The translations under genes were made by a program, and so were the position numbers. Below the pieces are notes generated by a model, which searched no databases, had not been told where the DNA came from, and saw only the letters and a list, made by a program, of their open reading frames with translations. From contig JAHYYP010000002.1 in NCBI GenBank assembly GCA_019424905.1, positions 62,001 through 126,000 of the forward strand: a stretch of DNA of 64,000 nt, written 5' to 3'. The stretch is from Collinsella sp. Lineage in GTDB: Bacteria; Actinomycetota; Coriobacteriia; Coriobacteriales; Coriobacteriaceae. Shown piece by piece: positions 53,322-62,298 of this stretch (its first letter is position 1; every line of letters begins with the position of its first letter).

Positions 53322-53525
53322 ATTCATTCGAATCCATATTTGAGTGTATCAGCGAACCCAAAAGGTTGCGCAACGAATGGGCAAATTAAGGATGCGAGTG
53401 GAAGCATCCATGCGATAAGCGGATACAAAGCATCTTTGTTGCACAACAAACTTACAGTCGCACGGGGAAATTATGGCTACCCCGTGCGTCGCGATGAAGA
53501 CATACGGCAGGAGCAGGCTCGCCAC

Positions 53526-54122
53526 CTAAATCGTGCGACGGGCCTCGATGGCGCGCCCAAGCGTAAGCTCGTCGGCATACTCCAGGTCGCCGCCCACGGG
53601 CAGGCCGCTCGCCAGACGCGATACCTCAACGCCCAGCGGTTTGATAGTGCGGGCCAGGTAGCTCGCCGTGGTCTCGCCCTCGATATTGGGGTTGGTGGCG
53701 ATGATGACCTCGTGGATGTCCTCGTGGCCCAAGCGTGCCAGCAGCTCACGAATGTGCAACTGCTCGGGACCAATCTTGTCCATGGGACTGATCACGCCGC
53801 CCAATACGTGGTAGAGACCGTGGTAGCTGCCCGTGCGCTCAATCGCCTGGACATCGCGCGGCTCGCCCACCACGCAAATGCGAGTGGTATCGCGCATCGA
53901 ATCCTGGCAGATGGAGCACTCGTCGGCCGTGGCGTAGTTAAAGCAGCGGCTGCAAAAGTGAACCTCCTGCTTGACCTCCAGGATAGCCTCGGCCAGGCGG
54001 CGCGCCTCCTCGGCATCGGCCTCGAGCAGGTAATAGGCGATGCGCTGGGCCGACTTGGGACCAATGCCCGGCAGACGGCCCAGCTCATCGAGCAATTTTT
54101 GCAGACTATGGTTGGCACTCAT
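53526..54122 (-). CDS. recR: Recombination protein RecR
   Basis: A 198-residue protein of the RecFOR pathway that helps load RecA at gaps. Helix-hairpin-helix LGRLPGIGPKSAQRIAYY, zinc finger CSRCFNYATADECSIC, and a Toprim domain with VVGEPRDVQAIE and ATNPNIEGETTA. The ATG at 54122 begins the conserved N-terminus; upstream open frame is discarded. It has no clear ribosome site but lies 13 bases after the ybaB stop, so coupling is likely. Genes dnaX, ybaB and recR form a conserved cluster, here broken by a plus-strand gene after dnaX. Confidence 0.96.
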   Translation of the reverse strand: MSANHSLQKLLDELGRLPGIGPKSAQRIAYYLLEADAEEARRLAEAILEVKQEVHFCSRCFNYATADECSICQDSMRDTTRICVVGEPRDVQAIERTGSYHGLYHVLGGVISPMDKIGPEQLHIRELLARLGHEDIHEVIIATNPNIEGETTASYLARTIKPLGVEVSRLASGLPVGGDLEYADELTLGRAIEARRTI

Positions 54123-54135
54123 ATATATGCGTGTC

Positions 54136-54456
54136 TTAGAACGGCATGCCCGGGATGTTGAGGCCGCCGGTGATGGCGCCCATCTGCTTGTTGGCGAGCT
54201 CGTTGACACCGCGGACGGCCTCGTTGACGGCAGCCATGATCATGTCCTGCAGCATATCGACGTCCTCGGGATCGAGGGCATCGGGGTCGATGGTGAGGTT
54301 GACGAGCTCCATCTCGCCGTTAACGGTCACCTTGACCATGCCGCCGCCGGTAGAGGCGTCGACGGTCTGGGACTTAAGGTTTTCCTGCGCGGCGGCAAGC
54401 TGCTCCTGCATCTTGCGAGCCTGCTTCATCATTTGCTGCATGTTCATACCGGCCAT
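54136..54456 (-). CDS. ybaB: YbaB/EbfC nucleoid-associated protein
   Basis: A 106-residue DNA-binding protein. Met/Gln-rich helix at the start (MNMQQMMKQARKMQEQLAAA), then the conserved VNGEMELVNLTIDPDALDPE and a C-terminal helix with NEAVRGVNELAN. It coats DNA as a dimer and is nearly always encoded beside recR. AAAGGAG precedes the ATG. Confidence 0.95.
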   Translation of the reverse strand: MAGMNMQQMMKQARKMQEQLAAAQENLKSQTVDASTGGGMVKVTVNGEMELVNLTIDPDALDPEDVDMLQDMIMAAVNEAVRGVNELANKQMGAITGGLNIPGMPF

Positions 54457-54617
54457 GATGGCTCCTTTACGTGCGGCCGCGCGACAAGCTGCAAGGGCAG
54501 CCGGAGCGCGACGGGACTTTCAAACTCAAAAATCGTACCACGGCGCGGGGCAAGCAAGCGGGGCGGACACGCTACCTCAGTCGATATACATGTCCTTGAG
54601 CGTGACGCACGCCCAAG

Positions 54618-54653
54618 ATTATGCAAGGTCGAATTATGCAAGGTTGCATAATT
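54618..54653. promoter_or_regulatory. 22-base palindrome with an extra half site
   Basis: From 54632 to 54653 the sequence is a perfect palindrome with half AATTATGCAAG. The same ATTATGCAAGGT word stands 14 bases to the left at 54618-54629. It lies in the 349-base gap between ybaB and the small membrane-protein gene, 110 bases before a TATAAT box at 54767-54772 that precedes the latter. It looks like a regulator binding site. Nothing else is seen in the gap. Confidence 0.5.
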
Positions 54654-54805
54654 ATCTCAAGCTACATCTAGCAGAGCTGGAACCAGGCAGTTTATGCGTA
54701 GGGCTACAAGGCTACATGGCAAAATGCCGAGCCGCTGCTCGAGGCGGCACGCATGGCGGCTGGGTATAATTTGATTGTCATAGATGACGATTTGGAGGTG
54801 CCCTC

Positions 54806-55279
54806 GTGAATGTCCCAGCCGTACTCCAAAACATCCGCTCAAAACACCCCGTTGCATATGTGGTTCTCTATCTCTTTGTCGTCTGGGTATTACTGGTTAT
54901 CATCACCCATGCCATAGCTTTTGGAGCAGAACTGCTGATAGCCAGCTCGGACCAGCCCGTCGTCAAATGGGAGACGACCGATGAATGCACCGACGGAACC
55001 CGAACCATTTACTACAACAGCCCGTCCCTCTACCAAGAGTTCAAGGTCAAGATAAAGGACTCCAAGATTGTCGATGCCGAACTGGGCTCTTTATTTACAA
55101 TCGGAGCAACCGTCAACGCCGAGCAAGTCGAGTACACGGACAGCCATGCGACATATCGTATCGACCTCAGCATCCTAGGCCGACCGTCACGTGCCTGTCT
55201 GCTCGAATGCGATATACGCGGCACCACACTACACATGTCCGAAATACAGATGCGCCCGGACAAAGAGATCTCTTCTTGA
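54806..55279 (+). CDS. Small membrane-anchored protein, unknown function
   Basis: A 157-residue protein with start GTG at 54806 (GGAGGTG upstream). One membrane helix lies near residues 17-42 (AYVVLYLFVVWVLLVIITHA), followed by a hydrophilic, mostly beta-predicted region of about 110 residues with a Cys pair (ACLLEC). No family recognised. It is on the plus strand between the convergent dnaX and the ybaB-recR pair, breaking a usually contiguous cluster. A TATAAT box precedes it. It is less GC-rich than its neighbours, so it may be an insertion. Confidence 0.7.
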   Translation: MNVPAVLQNIRSKHPVAYVVLYLFVVWVLLVIITHAIAFGAELLIASSDQPVVKWETTDECTDGTRTIYYNSPSLYQEFKVKIKDSKIVDAELGSLFTIGATVNAEQVEYTDSHATYRIDLSILGRPSRACLLECDIRGTTLHMSEIQMRPDKEISS

Positions 55280-55300
55280 GCAGCGTACCCGCCCGCACGG

Positions 55301-57784
55301 TTACTCCACCGGTTTGAAGATGGTGGCCTGGCCAAAGACGCTGCGGATGAGGGCTTTGGCCTCGTCCTCGGTCTGCGGGATGCTCGGGGCTGCGCCCTGG
55401 TGGCCGAAGGGACTGCCGGCGCCGGGGTTGGACTCCCAAGGGGCAGCGGGGGCGTCATCGCTTGCGGGAGCGGACGTCGCAGCTGCGGGAGCCGCGGCTG
55501 AGGCGGCAGGGCTGGGCGCAGGCACCGCGGCAGGCACGTCGAACGGAGGAAGATCCTCCCCGCCCGCATCGCCGGCAAAGCCACCGACCATGGCGTCGTC
55601 GTAGGGCACCTGCTCGGATTCCCAAGGCGCAGCCTGCGCAGACGGCTGAGCCTTGGGAGCGGACGCGCGCTTGGGCGCTCGGGGCGCGGGCTCGGTCGGG
55701 AGCTTGCCCGTGGCAGGAGCACCGGCAGGGTTGTCGGAGCGCAGCCAGGGGGCCTTAGCCAGGTCGGATGACTTGGGTGCGGGTGTGGCAGCGGGCTTGG
55801 GCGCGGGGGTCGGAGCAGCCGGTTTGGGCGCAGCAGGTTCAGGCGCCGACGGAGTCGGTGCCGCTACCGGTGCCGCTTTTGGCTGCGTCGCGCTGGCGCT
55901 CGAGGATGCAGGGACCGCCGAGGACACGGGTTGCGGGTCCGCAGATGCCGCAGCCCGTGCAGATGGAGAATGCTCCTCATGTTGAGGAGCCGGCGTGCCA
56001 CCCCCATCCAGGACATAGTCGACGGTGCGACGACCGAAGACTGCACTGACTGTCGGCAAAAACACCGCCTGTGTATCAGCACGCCCGAGCATCTTGATAG
56101 CAAATGCCGTAGGGAACGAGACCGTGAGCTTAGAACCATCGTCTGCCGTAGCGCGGGCGTTCAACAGGAGAGCCGCATAAGAAGGTTGTTGGGCCTTGAC
56201 GCGCTCGACGACCTCGGCCCATTTGCGCTGGAGCTCGCCGGCATCCTCGACCGCGGGGGTCTCGGCGGCGCCGGCGGCAGCAACCTGGGCGGCGCTGTTG
56301 GGCTTGAACACCGGCACGGTCGATGCCGCAGGCGCGGGAGCCGCAACGGGTTGAGGTGCAGGCGTTACAGGTTTGGGCGCCGACGCAGGAACCGCGGACT
56401 TGGGCGCAGACTGGGCCGCCGGAACAGCAGTGCCGCGGTCCCAAGGCATGCCACCCTGATGCGCGGACGTAGCAGCGGGGGCGGCAGTCGCCGCGGGAGT
56501 AGCGGCTCGGGCACCCGAAATCAGCGTCGGCTGCTGGGCAGCAGCGGGTGCGGATGCAGCAGGCGCACTCGTTTGAGCAGCAGCCACACCCGCCGGCACC
56601 GCGGCGTTGGCGACCATGGCCTCCAAGCGTGCCACGCGCTCGGCCAGGGCCTCAATGGTCAGATCGGCCTCGGGACGTGCCAGGCGCGTGCAGGCGATCT
56701 CGAGCACCAGGCGCACGTCGCTCGCGCCCCTCATCTCCAGCGCGGCATCGTCAAGCACCGTCAGCACGCGGGCCAGGCGGTCGGCCGGATGCTCGCCAAA
56801 GGCAGCGGCCTCGGCAGCAAGCGCCTCGGCCTGCTCGATCCCGCCCTCAAACAGCTCGGCACGGGCACCGGCAACGCAGGCCACATACACGTCGCGCACA
56901 TGCGCCACCAGGTCGCGCGTCAGCTCAAGCAGGTCATTGCCCTCCTCGACCTGTGCGCGAATGAGCCCATAGAGCTCAGCAATATCACGCTCGGCGATGG
57001 CGCGCGCAAACTCGCCCAGAATCTGGTCCGAAACTTCGCCCAAAAGCGAGCGGGCATCGTCCGCGTGCACGGTACCGTTGCCGAAGACGCTCAGCTGCTC
57101 CAGCGTGGAGAGCGCGTCGCGCATGCCGCCCTTGGCATGACGCGCCACGATAGCCAGCGCCTCGTCGTCGTAATCGAAGCCCTCCTGCTCGCACACGTAG
57201 GACAGGCGATGCTCAATATCCTCGTTGCCGATGCGATGAAAATCGAAGCGCTGGCAGCGCGAGAGGATGGTCTCCAGAATCTTTTGCGGGTCGGTGGTGC
57301 ACAGCACGAAGATCACGTGTGCCGGCGGCTCCTCGAGCGTCTTGAGCAGCGCGTTGAACGCCGCCGTCGTGAGCATGTGAACCTCGTCGATGATATAGAT
57401 CTTGTACTTGCCGCGCACCGGGGCAAAGTTGACGGAGTTGATGATCTCCTCGCGCACATTGTCCACGCCCGTGCGGCTTGCGGCATCGAGCTCGTAGACA
57501 TCGGGGTGGTTGCCCTCGGCGATGAGCTCGCACTCCTCACAGGTGCCGTCGGGCATGCACCCGCTTGCGCCCTCGGCGCGCGCTGCCTCGGCATTACGGC
57601 ACAGCAGCGCCTTGGCAAGGATGCGCGCCATGGTGGTCTTGCCCGTGCCGCGCGGTCCGCAGAACAGGTATGCGTGGGACAGGCGCCCCTCGGTGATGGC
57701 GTGCTCGAGCGTCGAGACGATATGCTGCTGGCCCACCACGGAGTCGAAGGTGAGCGGGCGATACTTTCGGTACAACGATTCCAT
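55301..57784 (-). CDS. dnaX: DNA polymerase III subunit gamma/tau
   Basis: An 827-residue clamp-loader ATPase. The start MESLYRKYRPLTFDSVVGQQ is canonical. Walker A CGPRGTGKTTMARILA, zinc-binding cysteines in GCMPDGTCEECEL, Walker B IDEVHML and sensor SRCQRFDF are all present in the first 230 residues. Domain III follows to about 380. A long Ala/Pro-rich tether (about 390-760) leads to a C-terminal tau-like region that includes NLLMRL-type helix sequence (QPSYAALLLNARATADDG). The ATG at 57784 follows GGGGGAG. No frameshift site for a gamma form is seen. Confidence 0.96.
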   Translation of the reverse strand: MESLYRKYRPLTFDSVVGQQHIVSTLEHAITEGRLSHAYLFCGPRGTGKTTMARILAKALLCRNAEAARAEGASGCMPDGTCEECELIAEGNHPDVYELDAASRTGVDNVREEIINSVNFAPVRGKYKIYIIDEVHMLTTAAFNALLKTLEEPPAHVIFVLCTTDPQKILETILSRCQRFDFHRIGNEDIEHRLSYVCEQEGFDYDDEALAIVARHAKGGMRDALSTLEQLSVFGNGTVHADDARSLLGEVSDQILGEFARAIAERDIAELYGLIRAQVEEGNDLLELTRDLVAHVRDVYVACVAGARAELFEGGIEQAEALAAEAAAFGEHPADRLARVLTVLDDAALEMRGASDVRLVLEIACTRLARPEADLTIEALAERVARLEAMVANAAVPAGVAAAQTSAPAASAPAAAQQPTLISGARAATPAATAAPAATSAHQGGMPWDRGTAVPAAQSAPKSAVPASAPKPVTPAPQPVAAPAPAASTVPVFKPNSAAQVAAAGAAETPAVEDAGELQRKWAEVVERVKAQQPSYAALLLNARATADDGSKLTVSFPTAFAIKMLGRADTQAVFLPTVSAVFGRRTVDYVLDGGGTPAPQHEEHSPSARAAASADPQPVSSAVPASSSASATQPKAAPVAAPTPSAPEPAAPKPAAPTPAPKPAATPAPKSSDLAKAPWLRSDNPAGAPATGKLPTEPAPRAPKRASAPKAQPSAQAAPWESEQVPYDDAMVGGFAGDAGGEDLPPFDVPAAVPAPSPAASAAAPAAATSAPASDDAPAAPWESNPGAGSPFGHQGAAPSIPQTEDEAKALIRSVFGQATIFKPVE

Positions 57785-57899
57785 GGGTGCTCCCCCGGGT
57801 ATACTGAGTCTTGTTGCCGCGACGGCCATGCGGTCGCACGGCATACTGCATTCATAATAACCCGTACGGCGAGCCCGCCGCGATAGGAGTCCAAAGAGC

Positions 57900-58625
57900 A
57901 TGGCAGACGCAGAGAGCAACCTCGTCCCCTCCGAAGCAGCCGACCAGGTCGAGGTCGCGCTCGAGGAGCAGGCCGCAGCCGACGACGGCATCCTGTACCT
58001 CAACGAGTACCAGTACGAAAACGACCTGGTCACCGACTTCGCCCGCCTGGTCGCCTCGCCCAGGCGTCGCGGTTCGCTGTATGTCGCCGCGGCAATTGCC
58101 GCGCTGATCGGCATTGGCATGCTGGTGGCCGGCGGTAACTGGATCAAGTTTGGCGTCGTCCTGATCGTATTCGGCGCCTTTTTGGCCTGGTGGAGCAAAA
58201 ACCTGCACCACACGCTCGCCCGTGACTTTATCGACGCCGTCGAGGCCGACGAGTCCATGGGTGGCCGCTATCGCCGCGTCGCTGCCAACGAGGACGGCCT
58301 GATGGTTTGGGGCAAGAGCGGCAAGTCGCAGTTCTTCCCGTTTGAGAAGCTCGACCACGTACTCGACGGCGAGCGCATCTTTGTAGCCATGTTCGCCGAC
58401 CAGGGCGTGACTATCCCTAAGGACACCTTTATCCGCGGCGATGCCGAGCAGTTTGGCCCCTTCCTTAAGGCGCGCATCAACAAAAAGCTCCGCATCGAGA
58501 CCAAGAAGAAGAAAATGAAGGCCGAGAAGGCTGCCGCCGAGGCCAAGCGGGGCGACAAGGCCGACAAGCCCCAGGACAACAAGGGCAAGCAGCGCAAGCA
58601 GAAGAAGAACAAGAAGAAGCGCTAA
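57900..58625 (+). CDS. Membrane protein with YcxB-like domain and lysine-rich tail
   Basis: A 241-residue protein. The acidic N-terminus is followed by two adjacent membrane helices (around 60-77 and 83-99). A region with MVWGKSGKSQFFPFEKLDHV and FIPKDTF-like VTIPKDTFIRG resembles the YcxB-like domain of membrane proteins. The last 55 residues are Lys/Ala-rich (KKKMKAEKAAAEAKRGD) and probably bind nucleic acid or lipid. AGGAG precedes the ATG at ten bases. It diverges from dnaX. Function unknown. The 62-base-period array lies downstream. Confidence 0.75.
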   Translation: MADAESNLVPSEAADQVEVALEEQAAADDGILYLNEYQYENDLVTDFARLVASPRRRGSLYVAAAIAALIGIGMLVAGGNWIKFGVVLIVFGAFLAWWSKNLHHTLARDFIDAVEADESMGGRYRRVAANEDGLMVWGKSGKSQFFPFEKLDHVLDGERIFVAMFADQGVTIPKDTFIRGDAEQFGPFLKARINKKLRIETKKKKMKAEKAAAEAKRGDKADKPQDNKGKQRKQKKNKKKR

Positions 58626-58680
58626 CCCGAGCCGGGGTCCAAACTCCGGCCGCCTGCTTAGGCGTAACTTAGATTGACAG

Positions 58681-58852
58681 CGGAAACCGCATCCCGTTTT
58701 GGCGCTCCAAAGTGGGATGCGGTTTCCTTTTGAGCGCCCATCCGGAAAGCGCATCCCGCTCTACGCCAATATTCTGGGACGCAGTTTCCGCAGACCACCC
58801 CATTCGGAAAGTGCATCCCTTAATTTGGTCGCAAAGTGGGGTGCGCTTTCCG
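58681..58852. repeat. Three-unit array of inverted arms with 62-base period, second locus
   Basis: Units start at 58681, 58743 and 58805, each 62 bases apart, with right arms at 58714-58728, 58776-58790 and 58838-58852. The first unit pairs perfectly (GGAAACCGCATCCC with GGGATGCGGTTTCC). The third keeps pairing through G-T pairs, and the second has three mismatches. Centres (about 18 bases) and spacers (14-15 bases) are variable. Compared with 35875-36046, the C-G pair at arm position 6 is reversed on both sides. It fills the 386-base gap between the YcxB-like gene and the kinase gene; no other feature is seen there. Confidence 0.82.
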
Positions 58853-59011
58853 AGCGAGCCAAAACAGAGCCAAGCCAGACAGGCAACCTCGCATCCCGCT
58901 ATCCTCCCCATGCACCCGAGCGTGCTACACTAGCAGCATCTATGCCACCGCGAACGGCTCGGCTCGGCGCCCGCCGCTCGCAAACGAACTTTAAACGCAC
59001 GAGGGTTGGCC

Positions 59012-60865
59012 ATGCCGCTTTTCTCGCAACATACCGCCCGGTTCTCGCCGGACGTTCCTTTGGAGGGCACCAGCTCTCGCGAGCTGCTCAAGCGGTACCA
59101 GCCGCTCGAGACACTTGCGACCGGCGGTTTTGGCTCCATCGAGATCTGCCGCGACACGCACCTGCGCCGCCGCGTCGCCATTAAGCGTATCCCCCTTATC
59201 AACGGTGCCGGCATGCCCGCCAGCGACATCATGGATGTCCTGCGCGAGGCGCACACCGCCGCCATGCTTCAACATCCCAATATCGTGCAGGTCATCGACT
59301 TTACGCACGACACAGCCTATGCCTACCTAGTCATGGAGTATGTCGATGGCATGTCGCTGGCCGAGTTTTTGCACCGCGTGGACGGCCACTCACTTACCTT
59401 TGACGAGGCCGCAGCTATTGCCGATGCCCTGGGCCAGGCGCTCACCTTCGCCCATAGTAATGGCGTACTCCACCTGGACATTAAGCCCGCCAACGTGCTC
59501 ATCGACCACTCGGGCAATGTAAAGCTCACCGACTTTGGCATGGCGCGACTGTCGTCCGCCGGTGGCTTTGGCGGTTCGCGCGGCGGCACCATCGGCTACA
59601 TGCCGCCCGAGCAGCTCGATATCGAGACCGGCACGGTCGACGAACGCGCTGATGTCTTTGCCCTTGCCTGTGTGATCTACGAGGGCCTGTGTGGCAGCGC
59701 CCCCTTTATGGCGGCCACGCCCGCCGACTCGCTCGGCCACATCATCGGCGGCGCCACCTATCCCAGCGAGCTGATACCACACTTTCCCCCGGGAGCCGAG
59801 AGCGCGCTCATGAGCGCGCTCTCCCCCATGCCGCAGGACCGCCCCAACAGCATCGAGGCATTTTGCGACCAGCTCCTTGCCGGTCTGGGCAGCGTGCGCG
59901 AAGGCCGTCGCAGCCTGGAGCAAATGGTTGGCGAGCTTTCGGATGACGAGCAGGAGCTCGACGATATCGAGCCGTCGCACTACGAGGACGACGCCATCGA
60001 GGTCGACCCCGCACTCGGCTGGGCGGGCACGCGCTGGAGCCATGCGCGCGACTACACCATGCGCACTATCTCGGCGCTAACGTGCGGCACCTTTAGCTTT
60101 TTGCTGATGCAAACGGCCGGGGTCGCGGCGCTTCCCGGCCTGGTCATTGCGGCTATCGCGATCGGAGCGGCGGCTGGCCTGGCCCCCCAGATTGGCTCGG
60201 CCATCTCGGCTGTGGGCTTTTTGGTGCTCATGGCCAACGCCACCATGCAGGCACAGGGCATCCTGTCGATGCTGCCCGTCGCGGTGATCTTTGCCGCCGC
60301 CATGTCCGGTTGGTGGATCGCCTGGGGTCGCACCGAGACTGCCGCGAGCGCCACGCTCACCTGTGCACTCGCGCTTGGCTGTCTGACCGGCAATACCTTC
60401 CTGGCAGCTGGGGTCGCCGCCGGCGTCGCGTCATTTTGGCTCGGCCCGGCAAGCGCCGCCGCGGCAACGGGCATGGGCGCGCTTTTTGCCCGTCTGGCCA
60501 CGGTCGCGCTTTCAGCCGGAGGCGTGCTGGGGCTCGGTAACGTTGCTGCAGCGCTGGGAGACCCGCTCCTTTGGGCTGCCTTTGTGCTGGTCGCGGCAAC
60601 TGCCGCGGCGTCATCTGCGCTGCTCAATGTCCATGCCAAGCGTGCCAATCAGGGCTCAAACCTTGCCGCAATCGCCGCCATCGCTGTCACCGGCATCGGC
60701 TGCGCAGCGGCGTCCTGTCTTGCACACCATATGGAAATTGCCAGCCTTGCAGCCGCGGTCATCGCCAAGGCGGCGGTTGCGGGAATCCTATCCTCTATAA
60801 TCGTTGGGATATGCCTATATTTGCTCGGATACCAAAGAACCTATACGGAGAGTGATCTTTCGTGA
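59012..60865 (+). CDS. PknB-type serine/threonine kinase with polytopic C-terminus
   Basis: A 617-residue kinase. Kinase domain about 25-300: glycine loop LATGGFGSIEICR, ATP lysine in VAIKRIP, catalytic loop VLHLDIKPANVLI and metal loop LTDFGMARLS, followed by TIGYMPPEQL. The usual HRD motif is HLD, so this kinase lacks the arginine that senses activation-loop phosphorylation, though the catalytic Asp is kept. A hydrophobic stretch of about eight helices (350-610) lacks PASTA domains. The ATG at 59012 follows GAGGG. Its stop overlaps the next gene by four bases; the operon continues with two FHA genes and a PP2C gene. Confidence 0.93.
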   Translation: MPLFSQHTARFSPDVPLEGTSSRELLKRYQPLETLATGGFGSIEICRDTHLRRRVAIKRIPLINGAGMPASDIMDVLREAHTAAMLQHPNIVQVIDFTHDTAYAYLVMEYVDGMSLAEFLHRVDGHSLTFDEAAAIADALGQALTFAHSNGVLHLDIKPANVLIDHSGNVKLTDFGMARLSSAGGFGGSRGGTIGYMPPEQLDIETGTVDERADVFALACVIYEGLCGSAPFMAATPADSLGHIIGGATYPSELIPHFPPGAESALMSALSPMPQDRPNSIEAFCDQLLAGLGSVREGRRSLEQMVGELSDDEQELDDIEPSHYEDDAIEVDPALGWAGTRWSHARDYTMRTISALTCGTFSFLLMQTAGVAALPGLVIAAIAIGAAAGLAPQIGSAISAVGFLVLMANATMQAQGILSMLPVAVIFAAAMSGWWIAWGRTETAASATLTCALALGCLTGNTFLAAGVAAGVASFWLGPASAAAATGMGALFARLATVALSAGGVLGLGNVAAALGDPLLWAAFVLVAATAAASSALLNVHAKRANQGSNLAAIAAIAVTGIGCAAASCLAHHMEIASLAAAVIAKAAVAGILSSIIVGICLYLLGYQRTYTESDLS

Positions 60866-61875
60866 ACTTCCTGAACATCTTCGAGGACCACGTGGCCGGC
60901 ATCTTCGGTGCCACCCGTGCCCCGTTCTCCTTTAAGAAGCTTGCCAAGCAGGCCGCTCGCGACATGGAGGATCAGACTCTGGTGATTAACGGCGTCAACA
61001 CGGCGCCGGCACTCTATACCATCCTTATCGCCGCCGACGACGATCCCATGCTCGCCCCGTTCTACCCCGAGCTTTCGCGCGAGGTCCGCGAGTTCGTGAA
61101 GGCGCAGGCCGAAAAGCGCCGCTATGTCTTTGTCGGCGAGCCCCTCGTGCGCTTTATGATCGATCCACAGCTGCGCGCCGGCAAGTTCTCGGTCTTTGCC
61201 GAGAACGTCGATGCCCCCACGCTCGGCCGCCTGTACGAAGAAGAGCGCGCCTATCAGAACGGCCTGGGCCAGAACAACTCCGCGGCAAGCCGTGCCGCCA
61301 GCGCCCCGCGCGCCGGCCAGCAGCAGTTTGCCGCCCCGCAGCAGCAGCGCCCCGCCGCCATGCCCCAGCAGCAGCCGACGCCTCGCGCCGCCGCTCCCGA
61401 CCCGCTTGCCGTGGCAGACCCCTTCGCGCCTAGCGTCCCCGACCCCGCCGCCGCACCCATCCCAGTGCCGCAGACCGTCTCGCGCGACGCGCTTGCCGGC
61501 ATGGGCGGAGCCGCCGCGACCGGTGCCGCCGTGGGCCTAGGCGCCGCAGCCGGCATCGCCTCCAACATGGCGAGCACTCGCGCCCCGCAGCGCCCGCTCG
61601 CCCAGCTCGTCGACGTCGTGAGCGGCGAGAGCCATAGCATCACCTCCGCACAGGTGACCATCGGTCGCGAGCGCTCAGTTTCCGACATTGCCCTGCGCGA
61701 CCCCAACGTGTCGCGCCGCCACGCCCAGCTCACCTTTACGGGCTCGGATTGGTCGATCGAGGACCTCAATTCCACCAACGGCACGCTCGTCAACAACCGC
61801 CGCATTACGCGCTGCCCGCTGCGCAACGGCGATCTGCTGACGTTTGGCCTGAGTACCTTTGAATTTAGGGGATAG
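60862..61875 (+). CDS. FhaA-like protein (DUF3662 plus FHA domain)
   Basis: A 337-residue protein. The N-terminal DUF3662-type region (1-115) starts MNFLNIFEDHVAGIFGATRA. A Gln/Pro/Ala-rich disordered linker (about 145-240) leads to a C-terminal FHA domain (about 250-335) with VTIGRERSVSDIAL, PNVSRRHAQL and DLNSTNGTLVNN, the phosphothreonine-binding residues. In other actinobacteria FhaA is bound to PknB/PstP signalling and cell-wall synthesis. The start is GTG at 60862, overlapping the kinase stop (GTGA). Confidence 0.93.
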   Translation: MNFLNIFEDHVAGIFGATRAPFSFKKLAKQAARDMEDQTLVINGVNTAPALYTILIAADDDPMLAPFYPELSREVREFVKAQAEKRRYVFVGEPLVRFMIDPQLRAGKFSVFAENVDAPTLGRLYEEERAYQNGLGQNNSAASRAASAPRAGQQQFAAPQQQRPAAMPQQQPTPRAAAPDPLAVADPFAPSVPDPAAAPIPVPQTVSRDALAGMGGAAATGAAVGLGAAAGIASNMASTRAPQRPLAQLVDVVSGESHSITSAQVTIGRERSVSDIALRDPNVSRRHAQLTFTGSDWSIEDLNSTNGTLVNNRRITRCPLRNGDLLTFGLSTFEFRG

Positions 61876-61881
61876 TCGCTT

Positions 61882-62298
61882 ATGAACATCGATATCGTCC
61901 TTTTTGCAGGCCGCATCGTCCTGGTCGCCCTGCTCTATATCTTTCTGTTCGCCGTCATGAAGACCGGCGTGGGACTTGTGCGTGGACAGCGCCGCGACTC
62001 GGCTATCTGGACGATCGATGTGGACAAGGGTCCGCGCGGTATCCGCGGCATCCACGTAGACATGCTCGGCCCCGTCATCGTCGGTCGCTCGCCATCTTCG
62101 GACATCTGCATCAACGAACCGTTCGTTTCAGCCTCGCACGCGCGCTTTTCGCTGCAGGGCCCGGCGCTCATCATCGAGGACCTCAACTCACTTAACGGCA
62201 CGCTCGTCAACGGCCGCCAACTCGTGGAGCCCGCGACGCTGCGTGAGGGCGACGAAGTCCAGATTGGCGACGTGGTCATGAAGGTGAACCGTCGATGA
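61882..62298 (+). CDS. FhaB-like membrane FHA protein
   Basis: A 138-residue protein with one N-terminal membrane helix (IVLFAGRIVLVALLYIFLFA) and a C-terminal FHA domain (about 48-138) carrying VIVGRSPSSDICI, VSASHARF and DLNSLNGTLVNG. It puts a phosphothreonine reader at the membrane, next to the kinase. It starts six bases after the FhaA-like gene, and its stop overlaps the next start by four bases (ATGA), so all are translationally coupled. Confidence 0.93.
   Translation: MNIDIVLFAGRIVLVALLYIFLFAVMKTGVGLVRGQRRDSAIWTIDVDKGPRGIRGIHVDMLGPVIVGRSPSSDICINEPFVSASHARFSLQGPALIIEDLNSLNGTLVNGRQLVEPATLREGDEVQIGDVVMKVNRR

Noticed and set aside
55301..57784. Programmed frameshift making gamma from dnaX
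   Set aside because: No A-rich slippery heptamer with downstream hairpin was found in the expected region.
57784..58258. N-terminal extension of dnaX by 158 codons
   Set aside because: The canonical MESLYRKYRP start with a ribosome site is at 57784; the extension overlaps the divergent 57900 gene in antisense.
58681..58852. CRISPR array
   Set aside because: Spacing is regular, but repeats are diverged inverted arms with only three units, spacers of 14-18 bases, and no cas genes in the window.
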